From the NCBI GenBank assembly GCA_905214175.1, contig CAJMLD010000026.1, positions 1 to 13,018 of the forward strand: a stretch of 13,018 nt of DNA. Reading direction: 5' to 3'. The position numbers and the translations under genes were made by a program. Positions 6,870 to 13,018 of the stretch are shown here, piece by piece. Below the pieces are notes generated by a model. That model was not told the origin of the DNA, searched no databases, and saw only the letters and a list, made by a program, of their open reading frames with translations. Origin of the DNA: an uncultured bacterium. Lineage in GTDB: Bacteria > Actinomycetota > Coriobacteriia > Coriobacteriales > Atopobiaceae. Each line of letters opens with the position of its first letter. Within the stretch, counting starts at the first letter, position 1.

Positions 6870-8396
6870 CTATGCGTCCGAGCGCGCGAAGCGGTTCGCC
6901 ATGTGCATGCTGCGCTCGTAGAGCACCTTGGCGAGAAGCTCGTCGGTCTTCTCGCGCGCGTAATCGGCCATGTGCTGGTTGGCACTCTCGAGAAGGTCCA
7001 GCGCCGCCTCGGCATCCAGGCCCTGCTTGGCCACGAGCGCATCCGTTTCTGCGAGCACGCGCTCTCCCTCGGAACCCAGGTCAAGTTGGTAGGCCTCGAC
7101 TGCCGGCACGCACTCGGCGTAGTTGGCATCGGCCATGGCGGCGATGAGGCGGTTCGCCCAGTAGAAGCTCTCGGTCGAGACGTGCTTGGGGTCGGTCTGC
7201 TCGAGGTAGGCGGGCGTCTGCGTCACGCTGGCGTAGAACGGCAAGAGCGCGTTGAAGGGGTTGGACCCAAACGCAATCCACTGCACGCAGCGCGTGGCCT
7301 CGGGGCCATACGGGCGCGCCTGCAGCACGGACAGCTGGCTGTTGCGGTTGATGCCGATGGGGCGATAGTGACCGCGCGTGGCCTCGGTGCCAAAGCTGCC
7401 ATACGGGTCATAGACGGTCCCCTGGTAGTGAAGCGAAAGGACGTACTTCACGTCCTCGATGGTCACCTTGCGCTCGGGGACGCTCGCCCAGGGGAGGTCG
7501 TTTGCCTCGGGGCCCATGGGCGCCTCGGGGGAGTCCCAGCTCTGGGCGTGCGGGTTGAGGAAGCGCTGCATCGACCAGGCGCGCGGGGTGTTGTAGAGGT
7601 GGTCCTCGTCGGAGTGGCTGCCAAAGGCGTCACGCGGGTTGAAGACGTTTCCGCCCTCGCCCTCCGCGCGAAGCGTGAGGTCAAGGTGGTAGGCTGCCAT
7701 CCACTCGGCAAGGTCGGGCGAGCACATGTGCTCGACCTGCTCGCCCAGTGCGTCTGCCAGGTCAAACGAGTCGATGCCCAGCTGGTTGGGCATTGTGACG
7801 TAGCAGTCGTCCGGCACGCGCTTGGCAATCCAGTGGTGGCCGCCCACGGTCTCCAGCCACCAAATCTCGTCGACGTCCGAGAAGGCAATGCCGTTCATCT
7901 CGTAGGTGCCATAGCGCTCGAGGAGCTCGCCCAGGATGCGAACGCCGTCGCGAGCGGAGCGCGCGTAGGGCAGCACCAGCGTGACCATGTCCTCCTCGCC
8001 AATGCCGCCGGGCTGCTCGGGCTCATAGTCGTCGCTGCCGGGCATCCCCTTGGCGGGATGGTAGACAACCATGGGGTCCGCGCCCAGGACGCGCTCGTTT
8101 GAGGTGAGGGTCTCGGTTGCGCTCATGGCAACGCCGCGTGCCGAGAAGCCCGACTCCTCCCAGAGGCCGCGGGCGAGGTCCGCGTTGGGGACGGCCGTGT
8201 AGCGCACGCCGTCCTCAGCGGGCAGCGGCACCGTTAGGTGCGAGATCTTCGAGGTGTAGCTGGTGCGTCCCTCTGGGTCCACCACGCAGAAGCGCTTGGG
8301 GTTGAACTCCCCGTTGGAGGAGTCCTCGTTTCTGGCAACGATGGTCGACCCGTCGTAGCTGGCCTTCTTGCCAACCAGGATGGTGGTGCAGGGCAT
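6870..8396 (-). CDS. pepD: PepD-type dipeptidase, C69/U34 family
   Basis: The 508-residue protein belongs to peptidase family C69, N-terminal-nucleophile dipeptidases first described as PepD in lactobacilli. The start MPCTTILVGKKASYDGSTIV followed by ARNEDS is diagnostic. Removal of the first residues exposes Cys3 as the catalytic N-terminus. Later conserved-looking stretches include VGGHHWIAKRVPDD, MPNQLGID and the WIAFGSNPFNALLPFY segment. Length suits the family. AAGGAGG four bases before the ATG confirms the start. There is no signal peptide, so it probably acts in the cytoplasm on dipeptides with broad specificity, in parallel with the PepV-type enzyme in this window. It is transcribed away from the DAHP synthase gene and probably continues into the degenerate hydrolase downstream. 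Confidence 0.92.
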   Translation of the reverse strand: MPCTTILVGKKASYDGSTIVARNEDSSNGEFNPKRFCVVDPEGRTSYTSKISHLTVPLPAEDGVRYTAVPNADLARGLWEESGFSARGVAMSATETLTSNERVLGADPMVVYHPAKGMPGSDDYEPEQPGGIGEEDMVTLVLPYARSARDGVRILGELLERYGTYEMNGIAFSDVDEIWWLETVGGHHWIAKRVPDDCYVTMPNQLGIDSFDLADALGEQVEHMCSPDLAEWMAAYHLDLTLRAEGEGGNVFNPRDAFGSHSDEDHLYNTPRAWSMQRFLNPHAQSWDSPEAPMGPEANDLPWASVPERKVTIEDVKYVLSLHYQGTVYDPYGSFGTEATRGHYRPIGINRNSQLSVLQARPYGPEATRCVQWIAFGSNPFNALLPFYASVTQTPAYLEQTDPKHVSTESFYWANRLIAAMADANYAECVPAVEAYQLDLGSEGERVLAETDALVAKQGLDAEAALDLLESANQHMADYAREKTDELLAKVLYERSMHMANRFARSDA

Positions 8397-8421
8397 GGTG
8401 CCTCCTTAGTCCGATGCGGTT

Positions 8422-8471
8422 GCCGGCAACGTGCGCCGGCGGGTTCTCACGTGCCATAGTATGCCCGCCGG
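8422..8471 (-). promoter_or_regulatory. Two overlapping inverted repeats upstream of pepD
   Basis: CCGGCGGG (8436-8443) is exactly complementary to CCCGCCGG (8464-8471). GCCGGC at 8435-8440 can instead pair with GCCGGC at 8422-8427. Both cannot form at once because they share bases. A palindromic CACGTG (8448-8453) and the sequence CATAGTATG lie in the loop of the larger one. This lies 26-75 bases upstream of the pepD start, so it could be an operator or alternative leader hairpins. Transcription start is unknown. Confidence 0.35.
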
Positions 8472-8578
8472 TTGCGTAGTGCGTTCAGGCTTGCGTGCAT
8501 GTTACGGAAGACGCACGAGTGGACGGTTGACGCCGCACGTCGGATGGGGTCCCCGTCATACTGTGGGGGCACCAATCG

Positions 8579-8612
8579 CGGCTGCCTTGGTGGCATTTCT
8601 TGCCAGGAGCCG
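8579..8612 (+). promoter_or_regulatory. Leader hairpin before the DAHP synthase gene
   Basis: CGGCT (8579-8583) pairs with AGCCG (8608-8612), CC with GG just inside, and TGGCA (8591-8595) with TGCCA (8601-8605) around TTTCT, with a TTGG bulge. It ends 13 bases before the ribosome binding site GAGAGGA (8626-8632). No leader peptide rich in aromatic residues and no T-box motif was seen, so a classical attenuator is not supported. Confidence 0.3.
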
Positions 8613-8642
8613 TTAGAAGCATGACGAGAGGAACTGCCTACC

Positions 8643-9671
8643 ATGACCATGAACTTTAAGCGCCGTCTGCCCATCCCCATGGAGATCCGTGAGGAGATGC
8701 CCCTCTCCGCGGACATGGCGGCGAGAAAACCTGCCTTCGACGCCGAGGTGGCGGCCATCATTCGCGGCGAGTCCCCGCGCCGCCTGCTGGTGATTGGCCC
8801 CTGTTCGGCCGACCGCGAGGACTCGGTCCTCGACTACGTGACGCGCCTTGCGAGGCTTGCCGACGAGGTCAAAGACAAGCTCCTTGTGGTGCCCCGCGTC
8901 TACACCAACAAGCCGCGCACGCGCGGCACCGGCTACAAGGGGCTTCTCCACAACCCCGACCCCGAGGCGCCGGCGGACCTTCTCGAAGGTGTGAAGGCCA
9001 TTCGCCGCATGCACCTGCGCGTGGTGGAGGAGACCGGCATGTTCACTGCCGACGAGATGCTCTATCCCGCCAACTACCAGTACCTCGTCGACCTTCTCGC
9101 CTATGTGGCGGTGGGCGCGCGCTCGGTGGAGAACCAGGAGCATCGCCTGGTGGCGAGCGGGGTGCCCATGCCCGTGGGCATGAAGAACCCTACGGGTGGC
9201 TCCACGGCAGTGCTTCTCAACTCCATTTACGCTGCTCAGGCGCCGCAGACCTTCATCTTCCGCAACTGGGAGGTTGAGACCACCGGCAACCCGCTGGCGC
9301 ACGCGGTGCTTCGCGGCTATGTGGGGCCGGACGGTGCGACGTATCCCAACTACCACTACGAGTACCTCGAGCGCTTGGCAGACAGGTACGATCCCGAGAA
9401 GTTCGAGTTCCCCGCCGTGGTCATTGACTGCAACCACGACAACTCCGGCAAGCGGCCGCTTGAGCAGCCGCGCATTGTTGACGAGGTCCTCGACTCTGTG
9501 CGGCGCTCCGAGCGCATCGCCGGGCTCTTCCGCGGCTTCATGGTGGAGTCGTACCTGGTTGATGGCAACCAGCCCGTGGGCGGTGGCGTGTACGGGAAGT
9601 CCATCACCGACGCTTGCATTGGCTGGGCGGGTACGGAGCGCCTGGTACGCGACATGGCCGATCGCCTGTAG
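8643..9671 (+). CDS. aroF: 3-deoxy-7-phosphoheptulonate (DAHP) synthase, class I
   Basis: This 342-residue enzyme condenses phosphoenolpyruvate with erythrose-4-phosphate, the first step of the shikimate pathway to Phe, Tyr and Trp. It aligns by eye over its length with E. coli AroF/G/H. Metal ligands are Cys54 (GPCSA), His265 (DCNHDNSGK), Glu302 (MVES) and Asp323 (ITDACIGW). Phosphate and PEP binding segments are RVYTNKPRT (86-93), with the following GTGYKG, and GMKNPTGG (Lys181). The short N-terminal extension resembles the part used for feedback control in the E. coli isozymes, but which amino acid inhibits this one cannot be read here. ATG 8643 has GAGAGGA ten bases upstream. ATG 8649 is an alternative. 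It is a single gene with no other aromatic genes nearby, flanked by a leader hairpin and a downstream hairpin array. Confidence 0.95.
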   Translation: MTMNFKRRLPIPMEIREEMPLSADMAARKPAFDAEVAAIIRGESPRRLLVIGPCSADREDSVLDYVTRLARLADEVKDKLLVVPRVYTNKPRTRGTGYKGLLHNPDPEAPADLLEGVKAIRRMHLRVVEETGMFTADEMLYPANYQYLVDLLAYVAVGARSVENQEHRLVASGVPMPVGMKNPTGGSTAVLLNSIYAAQAPQTFIFRNWEVETTGNPLAHAVLRGYVGPDGATYPNYHYEYLERLADRYDPEKFEFPAVVIDCNHDNSGKRPLEQPRIVDEVLDSVRRSERIAGLFRGFMVESYLVDGNQPVGGGVYGKSITDACIGWAGTERLVRDMADRL

Positions 9672-9677
9672 GGGCGC

Positions 9678-9722
9678 GGCGTCGCGCGGCTGCTTGGCGC
9701 GCGACGCCCGAAGGCCGCTTTT
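9678..9722 (+). terminator. Probable terminator of the DAHP synthase gene
   Basis: GGCGTCGCGCG (9678-9688) and CGCGCGACGCC (9698-9708) form a perfect 11-bp stem with a nine-base loop, starting seven bases after the stop codon. The TTTT (9719-9722) is ten bases beyond the stem, further than ideal, so termination may be partial and completed by the next hairpin at 9747. Confidence 0.55.
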
Positions 9723-9958
9723 CGCAGCAACTTCGTACGTAACCCTCCTTGTGGCGCCAAATCGGCGCCACAAGGCTACTTTTTGCAGTGAATGCTGCGA
9801 AAGTTCCTGCTGTGGCGTCATTCCGGTGCCACAAGGCACGTTCCAGCAGCAACTTCGTACGTAACCCTCCTTGTGGCGCCAAATCGGCGCCACAAGGCGC
9901 GTTCCAGCAGCAACTCCGTACGAAACTCCCGCTGTGGCGCCAACCCGGCGTCCCGCAC
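9711..9958. repeat. Tandem array of 61-base hairpin units
   Basis: Units begin at GCAG at 9724, 9785, 9846 and 9907, exactly 61 bases apart. Units 1 and 3 are identical over their first 53 bases. Unit 2 differs in its left part. Unit 4 decays after its stem. The tail AAGGCCGCTTTTC (9711-9723) is in register as the end of an earlier, eroded unit. Each unit carries a hairpin in its second half. In units 1 and 3, CCTTGTGGCGCC and GGCGCCACAAGG form a perfect 12-bp stem around AAATC (9747-9775 and 9869-9897). In unit 2 the stem persists through two G/T wobbles. In unit 4 six contiguous pairs remain. The left half carries CGTACG in units 1, 3 and 4. No spacers exist. The rest of the gap, 9959-10105, shows no clear signal. 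Confidence 0.85.
9747..9784 (+). terminator. Unit 1 hairpin with T-run, likely second terminator
   Basis: The perfect 12-bp stem 9747-9758/9764-9775 is followed by CTAC and TTTTT (9780-9784). Only this unit has the T-run. The matching positions of units 2 and 3 end in GTTCCA. It would act as a back-up terminator for the DAHP synthase transcript. Confidence 0.5.
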
Positions 9959-10105
9959 CGCCTCCCCTTGCGCTTCTCTCGCCGCTTTCAGCAAACGTCA
10001 ACCTCCGCTTCAGTAAGCGTCGAGCGTTGCGCTTCCTCTGTGTGACCTCGCCCATTTTGGGTCCCTGAAGACGCTGGTTCAGCGGCGTTTAAGCCCCGCG
10101 TCATA

Positions 10106-10120
10106 CCTTGGATTTCAAGG
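10106..10120 (+). promoter_or_regulatory. Small hairpin before the metallophosphoesterase gene
   Basis: CCTTG (10106-10110) pairs with CAAGG (10116-10120) around GATTT. It ends nine bases before the ribosome binding site AAGGGGGG (10130-10137). It may lie in the leader. A competing pairing of the CCTTG arm with the AAGG of the binding site is conceivable. No convincing promoter was found. Confidence 0.2.
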
Positions 10121-10142
10121 TAACTGAACAAGGGGGGTCACC

Positions 10143-11189
10143 ATGAGTCTCACGAGAAGGACGTTTCTCCAGGCCGGCGCCATCACCTGCGCATCGGCAG
10201 CAGCTCTCGCGGCAGTTGGCACGGCAGATTCCGCCTCGGCAGGCGAGGCTGGCCCCACGCTCGTGTCGCTTCCGGACGCCTCGCCCGTCGCCGAGGAAAC
10301 GTACGGTTCGCTCGTCTCGTCCTTCGCGGTCGTGAGTGACACGCACGTGGACGACGATGCGCCAGACTATGACAACAACCTCGGAAACGCGCTCGACGAC
10401 ATCGTGCAGAACTGGGACGTGGTGGATTCCATCGTGGTCAACGGGGACATGACCAACAACGGCTACCAGTACCAGTACGACATCTTCGAGCAGCGCGCGA
10501 AGGCCGCGGGCCTCTCGTTTCCCGAGTCCTTTACCTGCGTGATGGGCAACCACGAGCAGATGGGTGACGGCACCCACACGCAGGAGAGCGTCGAGAGCCT
10601 GCACGCCAACTTCCTCGAGCGTACTGGCGAAAGCTCCATCTACTACGACCGCTACGTGGGCGGATCGCACGTGGTCGTCCTTGGCCCGGACGAGTACGTC
10701 TCGCCCTATGACGTCACCTCCACGGACACCTTCAGGCTGAGCGCCACCCAGCTTTCATGGCTCTCGGACCTTCTCGACGAGGACCAGTCCTCGGCTGTGT
10801 CCTCTTTCGTCTTTGTGCACGAGCCGCTCAAGTACACCGTCACGGACTCCTACCCCGGCGGATGGGGCTACGAGAACTCCCTCGAGGACGATGACAACCT
10901 GCGCTCGGTCATCTTCTCCCACCCAGGCGCCATCCTCTTTAGCGGACACACCCATTCATACCCCGATGTTGTGCAGCGTGTCCCCGGCGCCAACCTCTTT
11001 GTGGGCACGGGATCTGTGGCATACGCATATGCCCAGGGCGAGACCTACCTCAGCGACGATGGCAGCTATGACTCCTTTGGCTGGCTTGTGCGCCATCACG
11101 AGAAGGCCGTCGAGTTCTGCATGCGCGATTTTCTCAGCCGCCAGTGGGTTGTAGGGTCTCACTACGTCTGTCAGCTGGGGCCGCGCTAG
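10143..11189 (+). CDS. Tat-exported calcineurin-like metallophosphoesterase
   Basis: The 348-residue protein starts with a clear twin-arginine signal, TRRTFLQ at 4-10, a hydrophobic stretch and an ASA cleavage site near residue 33, so it is exported folded, presumably with metals bound. The rest is a calcineurin-like phosphoesterase with the five classic blocks: Asp66 and His68 (SDTH), Asp102 (NGDM), Asn136-His137 (GNHE), His226 (VHEP) and His269/His271 (SGHTH). Such enzymes hydrolyse phosphomono- or diesters with a dinuclear metal centre. The substrate cannot be told from sequence. AAGGGGGG five bases upstream fixes the start. No membrane anchor or cell-wall motif is present at the C-terminus. 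Its stop codon overlaps that of the converging transporter gene, with no room for a terminator between them. Confidence 0.9.
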   Translation: MSLTRRTFLQAGAITCASAAALAAVGTADSASAGEAGPTLVSLPDASPVAEETYGSLVSSFAVVSDTHVDDDAPDYDNNLGNALDDIVQNWDVVDSIVVNGDMTNNGYQYQYDIFEQRAKAAGLSFPESFTCVMGNHEQMGDGTHTQESVESLHANFLERTGESSIYYDRYVGGSHVVVLGPDEYVSPYDVTSTDTFRLSATQLSWLSDLLDEDQSSAVSSFVFVHEPLKYTVTDSYPGGWGYENSLEDDDNLRSVIFSHPGAILFSGHTHSYPDVVQRVPGANLFVGTGSVAYAYAQGETYLSDDGSYDSFGWLVRHHEKAVEFCMRDFLSRQWVVGSHYVCQLGPR

Positions 11190-12202
11190 GCTCGTGCGGG
11201 ACGAGAGGCCTGCGACTGCCGGGCATCGCCGCCCGCCGCAGGCAGGCCGTTCTCGTCAGCCCCCGGCGTGAACGCGCGCGCGAACACCCGCCCAAAGACG
11301 GCGGCCAGGAACTGGTTGAAGAGCGTTCCCGTCATCACGGGGAACATGGTCGCCGCGGGGAAGTACGCCTGTGCGATGACGGCGCCGGCCGAGATGTTTC
11401 TGAGCGCCGAGCAGAACGTAAGCGTCACAGCCTGCTCGCGACCAAGGTGCATGAGGCGCGTGGCCGCAAAGCCCCAGATGTAGCCCGAGGACGCCATGAG
11501 CGCAATGAACGCCAAGACGCCGGCAAGCTCCGGCGTGAGGTTGAAGATGAAGTCGTGCAGGCTCGTCGAGTTGGTCGTGATGACGAGAATCACAAAGATG
11601 CGAGCAAGCGGGGCTAGGGCGGGGGAGAGGCTCGTCTTCACGCGTCCCTGCGTGGCCTGGTTGAGCGCCGTGGCAGCAAACGCCGGCAGGGCAATCATGA
11701 CGAGCATGTCAAAGAACATGCCGGCAGCGTCCACCTGCACCGTGGCGCCCACCAGGATCCTGAGCGTGGCGGGGATGGTCACGGGCGAGATGAGCGTCGA
11801 GATGAGCAGCGTGCCCAGCGCAAGCGACATGTCGCCAGCGTATATGCCTATCCACATGGTGGACGTTACGGCGATGGGTACCGAGTACTCAAGGACGATG
11901 CCAGCCACGATGTTTGGGTCCGAGAAGAGAAGCCCACCCAGCACCCACCCAATGAGCGGCATGAGTACCTGCGAAATTGCGATGGCAACGAGCATGGGCG
12001 CGGGTTGCCTGAAGGTCCTAGCCAGGTTGGAGAAGTTGTTTCCCAGCGAGCCCTGAAAGGTCACGAAGGCGAACATGGACGTGACCAGGGGCTTGAGCGC
12101 GGCGAACGCGTCGGGCAGGCAAACACCCAGCACCAGGCAGAGAGGGACGATAAACACCATATTGTGGGCAATGAGCTCGCCCACGCGCCTCCATGCTGCC
12201 AT
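11186..12202 (-). CDS. Bile acid:sodium symporter (SBF) family transporter
   Basis: The 338-residue protein is nearly all membrane, with about nine to ten hydrophobic segments, and resembles the SBF/BASS family of secondary transporters. The segment VLEYSVPIAVTSTMWIGIYA followed by GDMSLALGTLLISTLISPVT corresponds to the substrate and sodium binding crossover region of that family. The later ALRNISAGAVIAQAYFP fits the second repeat. The substrate is unknown: bacterial members move organic anions, and bile acids should not be assumed. ATG at 12202 is chosen because AGGAGGAGAG lies just upstream. The longer reading to 12370 adds a charged, non-membrane stretch without such a site. It lies 186 bases after a small heme-type membrane protein gene on the same strand and converges on the metallophosphoesterase gene. 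Confidence 0.82.
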   Translation of the reverse strand: MAAWRRVGELIAHNMVFIVPLCLVLGVCLPDAFAALKPLVTSMFAFVTFQGSLGNNFSNLARTFRQPAPMLVAIAISQVLMPLIGWVLGGLLFSDPNIVAGIVLEYSVPIAVTSTMWIGIYAGDMSLALGTLLISTLISPVTIPATLRILVGATVQVDAAGMFFDMLVMIALPAFAATALNQATQGRVKTSLSPALAPLARIFVILVITTNSTSLHDFIFNLTPELAGVLAFIALMASSGYIWGFAATRLMHLGREQAVTLTFCSALRNISAGAVIAQAYFPAATMFPVMTGTLFNQFLAAVFGRVFARAFTPGADENGLPAAGGDARQSQASRPARA

Positions 12203-12241
12203 GCGACTCTCCTCCTGCCCGCGGGCCAACCATGGGCTTAA

Positions 12242-12266
12242 CCTGTCTGTTAAAACGCTGAACAGG
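12242..12266 (-). promoter_or_regulatory. Inverted repeat upstream of the transporter gene
   Basis: CCTGT (12242-12246) pairs with ACAGG (12262-12266), and CTGTT (12247-12251) offers an alternative partner for AACAG (12261-12265). It lies 40-64 bases upstream of the transporter start and resembles an operator. The arms are short and no promoter hexamers could be placed firmly in 12203-12388. Confidence 0.25.
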
Positions 12267-12388
12267 CTATGCGCCGAGTGTTTCCTCGAAGCGTCAGGAC
12301 TGCCAATGCGAGAAATCAGCGCAATAACACCACGGCGCAGCGTGCGAGAACGACCCGCGTTGCCGCGCACCCCGCGGTCGACGGTGGC

Positions 12389-12847
12389 CTAGTCCTTCTC
12401 GTCTGTGTGGTGCAACAGCTTTTCCAAGCGCTCTCGGTTGATCCACGCGTGGGCCAGGGCACAGAGCAAAAAGAGCATGGCACCGCAGGCGTGGGCGACA
12501 AAGGCCGGCGTCCCCACAGTGTCATCGAAGCTCAGGCCCTCCGCCACACGTGCGTGCATCAGGTTCCCGCCGCTTACGAGCACGATAGCGAAAAGCACCA
12601 CCATGGCAAGGCCCAAGCAGCAGTCGATGCGTGTCTCCCTGCTCATGCCCTTGCAGGCAACATGCCTGGTTGTCTGGGCAATCTTTCTGTGACTCACCAC
12701 GCCATGCGCCACCAGAAGGACCACAAAGAGAAGGCCAGCAAGGGTGTGAACGTGCGGGTCGGCGTGACCGGTCACGTAGCAGCCCACGAGAAGGACTGCC
12801 AGGGCGATGTCGATTCCGAGCTTGAGCCTGCGCTTCCGGGTGTCCAT
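12389..12847 (-). CDS. Small membrane cytochrome-like protein (DUF4405-like)
   Basis: The 152-residue protein has four membrane helices: residues 9-27, 34-52, 75-92 and 116-134. Helix 2 carries His34 and His48 and helix 4 carries His119 and His133, each pair separated by exactly 13 residues. This H-x13-H pattern places two histidines on the same face of a helix, one near each membrane side, as in four-helix b-type cytochromes binding two hemes. The layout resembles DUF4405 proteins. It could pass electrons across or along the membrane, but no redox partner gene is in view. ATG at 12847 has GGGAG eight bases upstream. The longer reading to 12895 lacks a binding site. It may be co-transcribed with the transporter downstream, though 186 bases separate them. 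Confidence 0.75.
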   Translation of the reverse strand: MDTRKRRLKLGIDIALAVLLVGCYVTGHADPHVHTLAGLLFVVLLVAHGVVSHRKIAQTTRHVACKGMSRETRIDCCLGLAMVVLFAIVLVSGGNLMHARVAEGLSFDDTVGTPAFVAHACGAMLFLLCALAHAWINRERLEKLLHHTDEKD

Positions 12848-12990
12848 GTCTATCTCTCCCTGCCTGTCTGCAGTCGCCGATCTTGGCCTGCGCACGTCAC
12901 GGGCCTGCGTTCCGCCATATGTAAGCCAAGGCTAACAACTGCACGCCGCCAGCGCCCCGCTGAGCTCCGTCTACAAGAAAAGAGAAAAGA

Positions 12991-13018
12991 CCTGCAAATG
13001 AGACAAAGGGACAGTCCC
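12991..13018. repeat. Palindrome cut by the window edge
   Basis: GGGACAGTCCC (13008-13018) is a perfect palindrome around a central A and ends exactly at the last base. It is preceded by GCAAATGAGACAAA. The run of AGACAAAGGGAC resembles, from memory, an arm of a longer inverted repeat common between genes in Coriobacteriia. If so, the mirror arm TTTGTCTCATTTGC should follow beyond the window. Bases 12896-12990 are the upstream region of the cytochrome-like gene with no firm promoter. Confidence 0.4.

Noticed and set aside
6903..8102. Plus-strand frame of 399 codons inside pepD
   Set aside because: It is a shadow of codon bias in high-GC DNA; the minus-strand PepD product has diagnostic motifs and a strong binding site.
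8527..8562. TTGACG and CATACT as a promoter for the DAHP synthase gene
   Set aside because: The spacing is 24 bases, too long for sigma-70, and no better -10 stands at 17 bases.
9724..9958. CRISPR array
   Set aside because: The whole 61-base unit repeats with no unique spacers, and the units are long hairpins; no cas genes are nearby.
8613..10055. Long minus-strand frame (480 codons) opposite the DAHP synthase gene
   Set aside because: It is the antisense shadow of a well-supported gene plus the repeat array, with no ribosome binding site or recognisable domain.

Overview
The window is high-GC bacterial DNA with strong AGGAGG-type ribosome binding sites, a Tat-exported enzyme, and amino-acid and peptide metabolism genes. 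Gene content and protein style (PepV and PepD-type dipeptidases, a PcsB-like coiled-coil NlpC/P60 protein, a DUF4405-like membrane cytochrome) suggest an anaerobic actinobacterium of the Coriobacteriia, in the Olsenella/Atopobium/Collinsella neighbourhood. This is a judgement from protein style, not a search result.

Layout. Bases 1-184 hold the 3' part of a hairpin-rich, apparently non-coding transcript ending in a strong intrinsic terminator. Next, on the plus strand, come an NdpA/YejK-type nucleoid-associated protein (315-1367), a secreted coiled-coil NlpC/P60-like peptidoglycan hydrolase (1487-2725) and a translationally coupled multi-pass membrane protein (2718-3710). A PepV-type M20 dipeptidase runs on the minus strand (3751-5196). 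A small four-helix membrane protein diverges from it (5379-5840) and ends in a textbook terminator. A PepD-type C69 dipeptidase (6870-8396) and a degenerate alpha/beta-hydrolase (6088-6801) form a likely minus-strand operon. A class I DAHP synthase (8643-9671) diverges from pepD. A Tat-exported metallophosphoesterase follows (10143-11189). It meets, tail to tail, a bile-acid:sodium-symporter-family transporter (11186-12202), which is preceded by a small di-heme-type membrane protein (12389-12847), both on the minus strand.

The most unusual element is in the 471-base gap after the DAHP synthase gene. It is an array of 61-base units repeated in exact register (9724, 9785, 9846, 9907, plus a degenerate half-unit before). 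Each unit carries a hairpin, and two copies have a perfect 12-bp stem. It has no spacers and is not a CRISPR. One unit has acquired a T-run and looks like a terminator. Other points worth checking are an alpha/beta-hydrolase that has lost its nucleophile Ser and catalytic His, an inverted-repeat AT-richer element at 5929-6011, a CTAG shared as stop codon by two converging genes, and a palindrome cut by the right edge of the window.

Functionally the window mixes housekeeping (entry to aromatic amino-acid synthesis, intracellular dipeptide hydrolysis, nucleoid and cell-wall maintenance) with poorly characterised membrane proteins. No complete mobile element, tRNA or rRNA was recognised.
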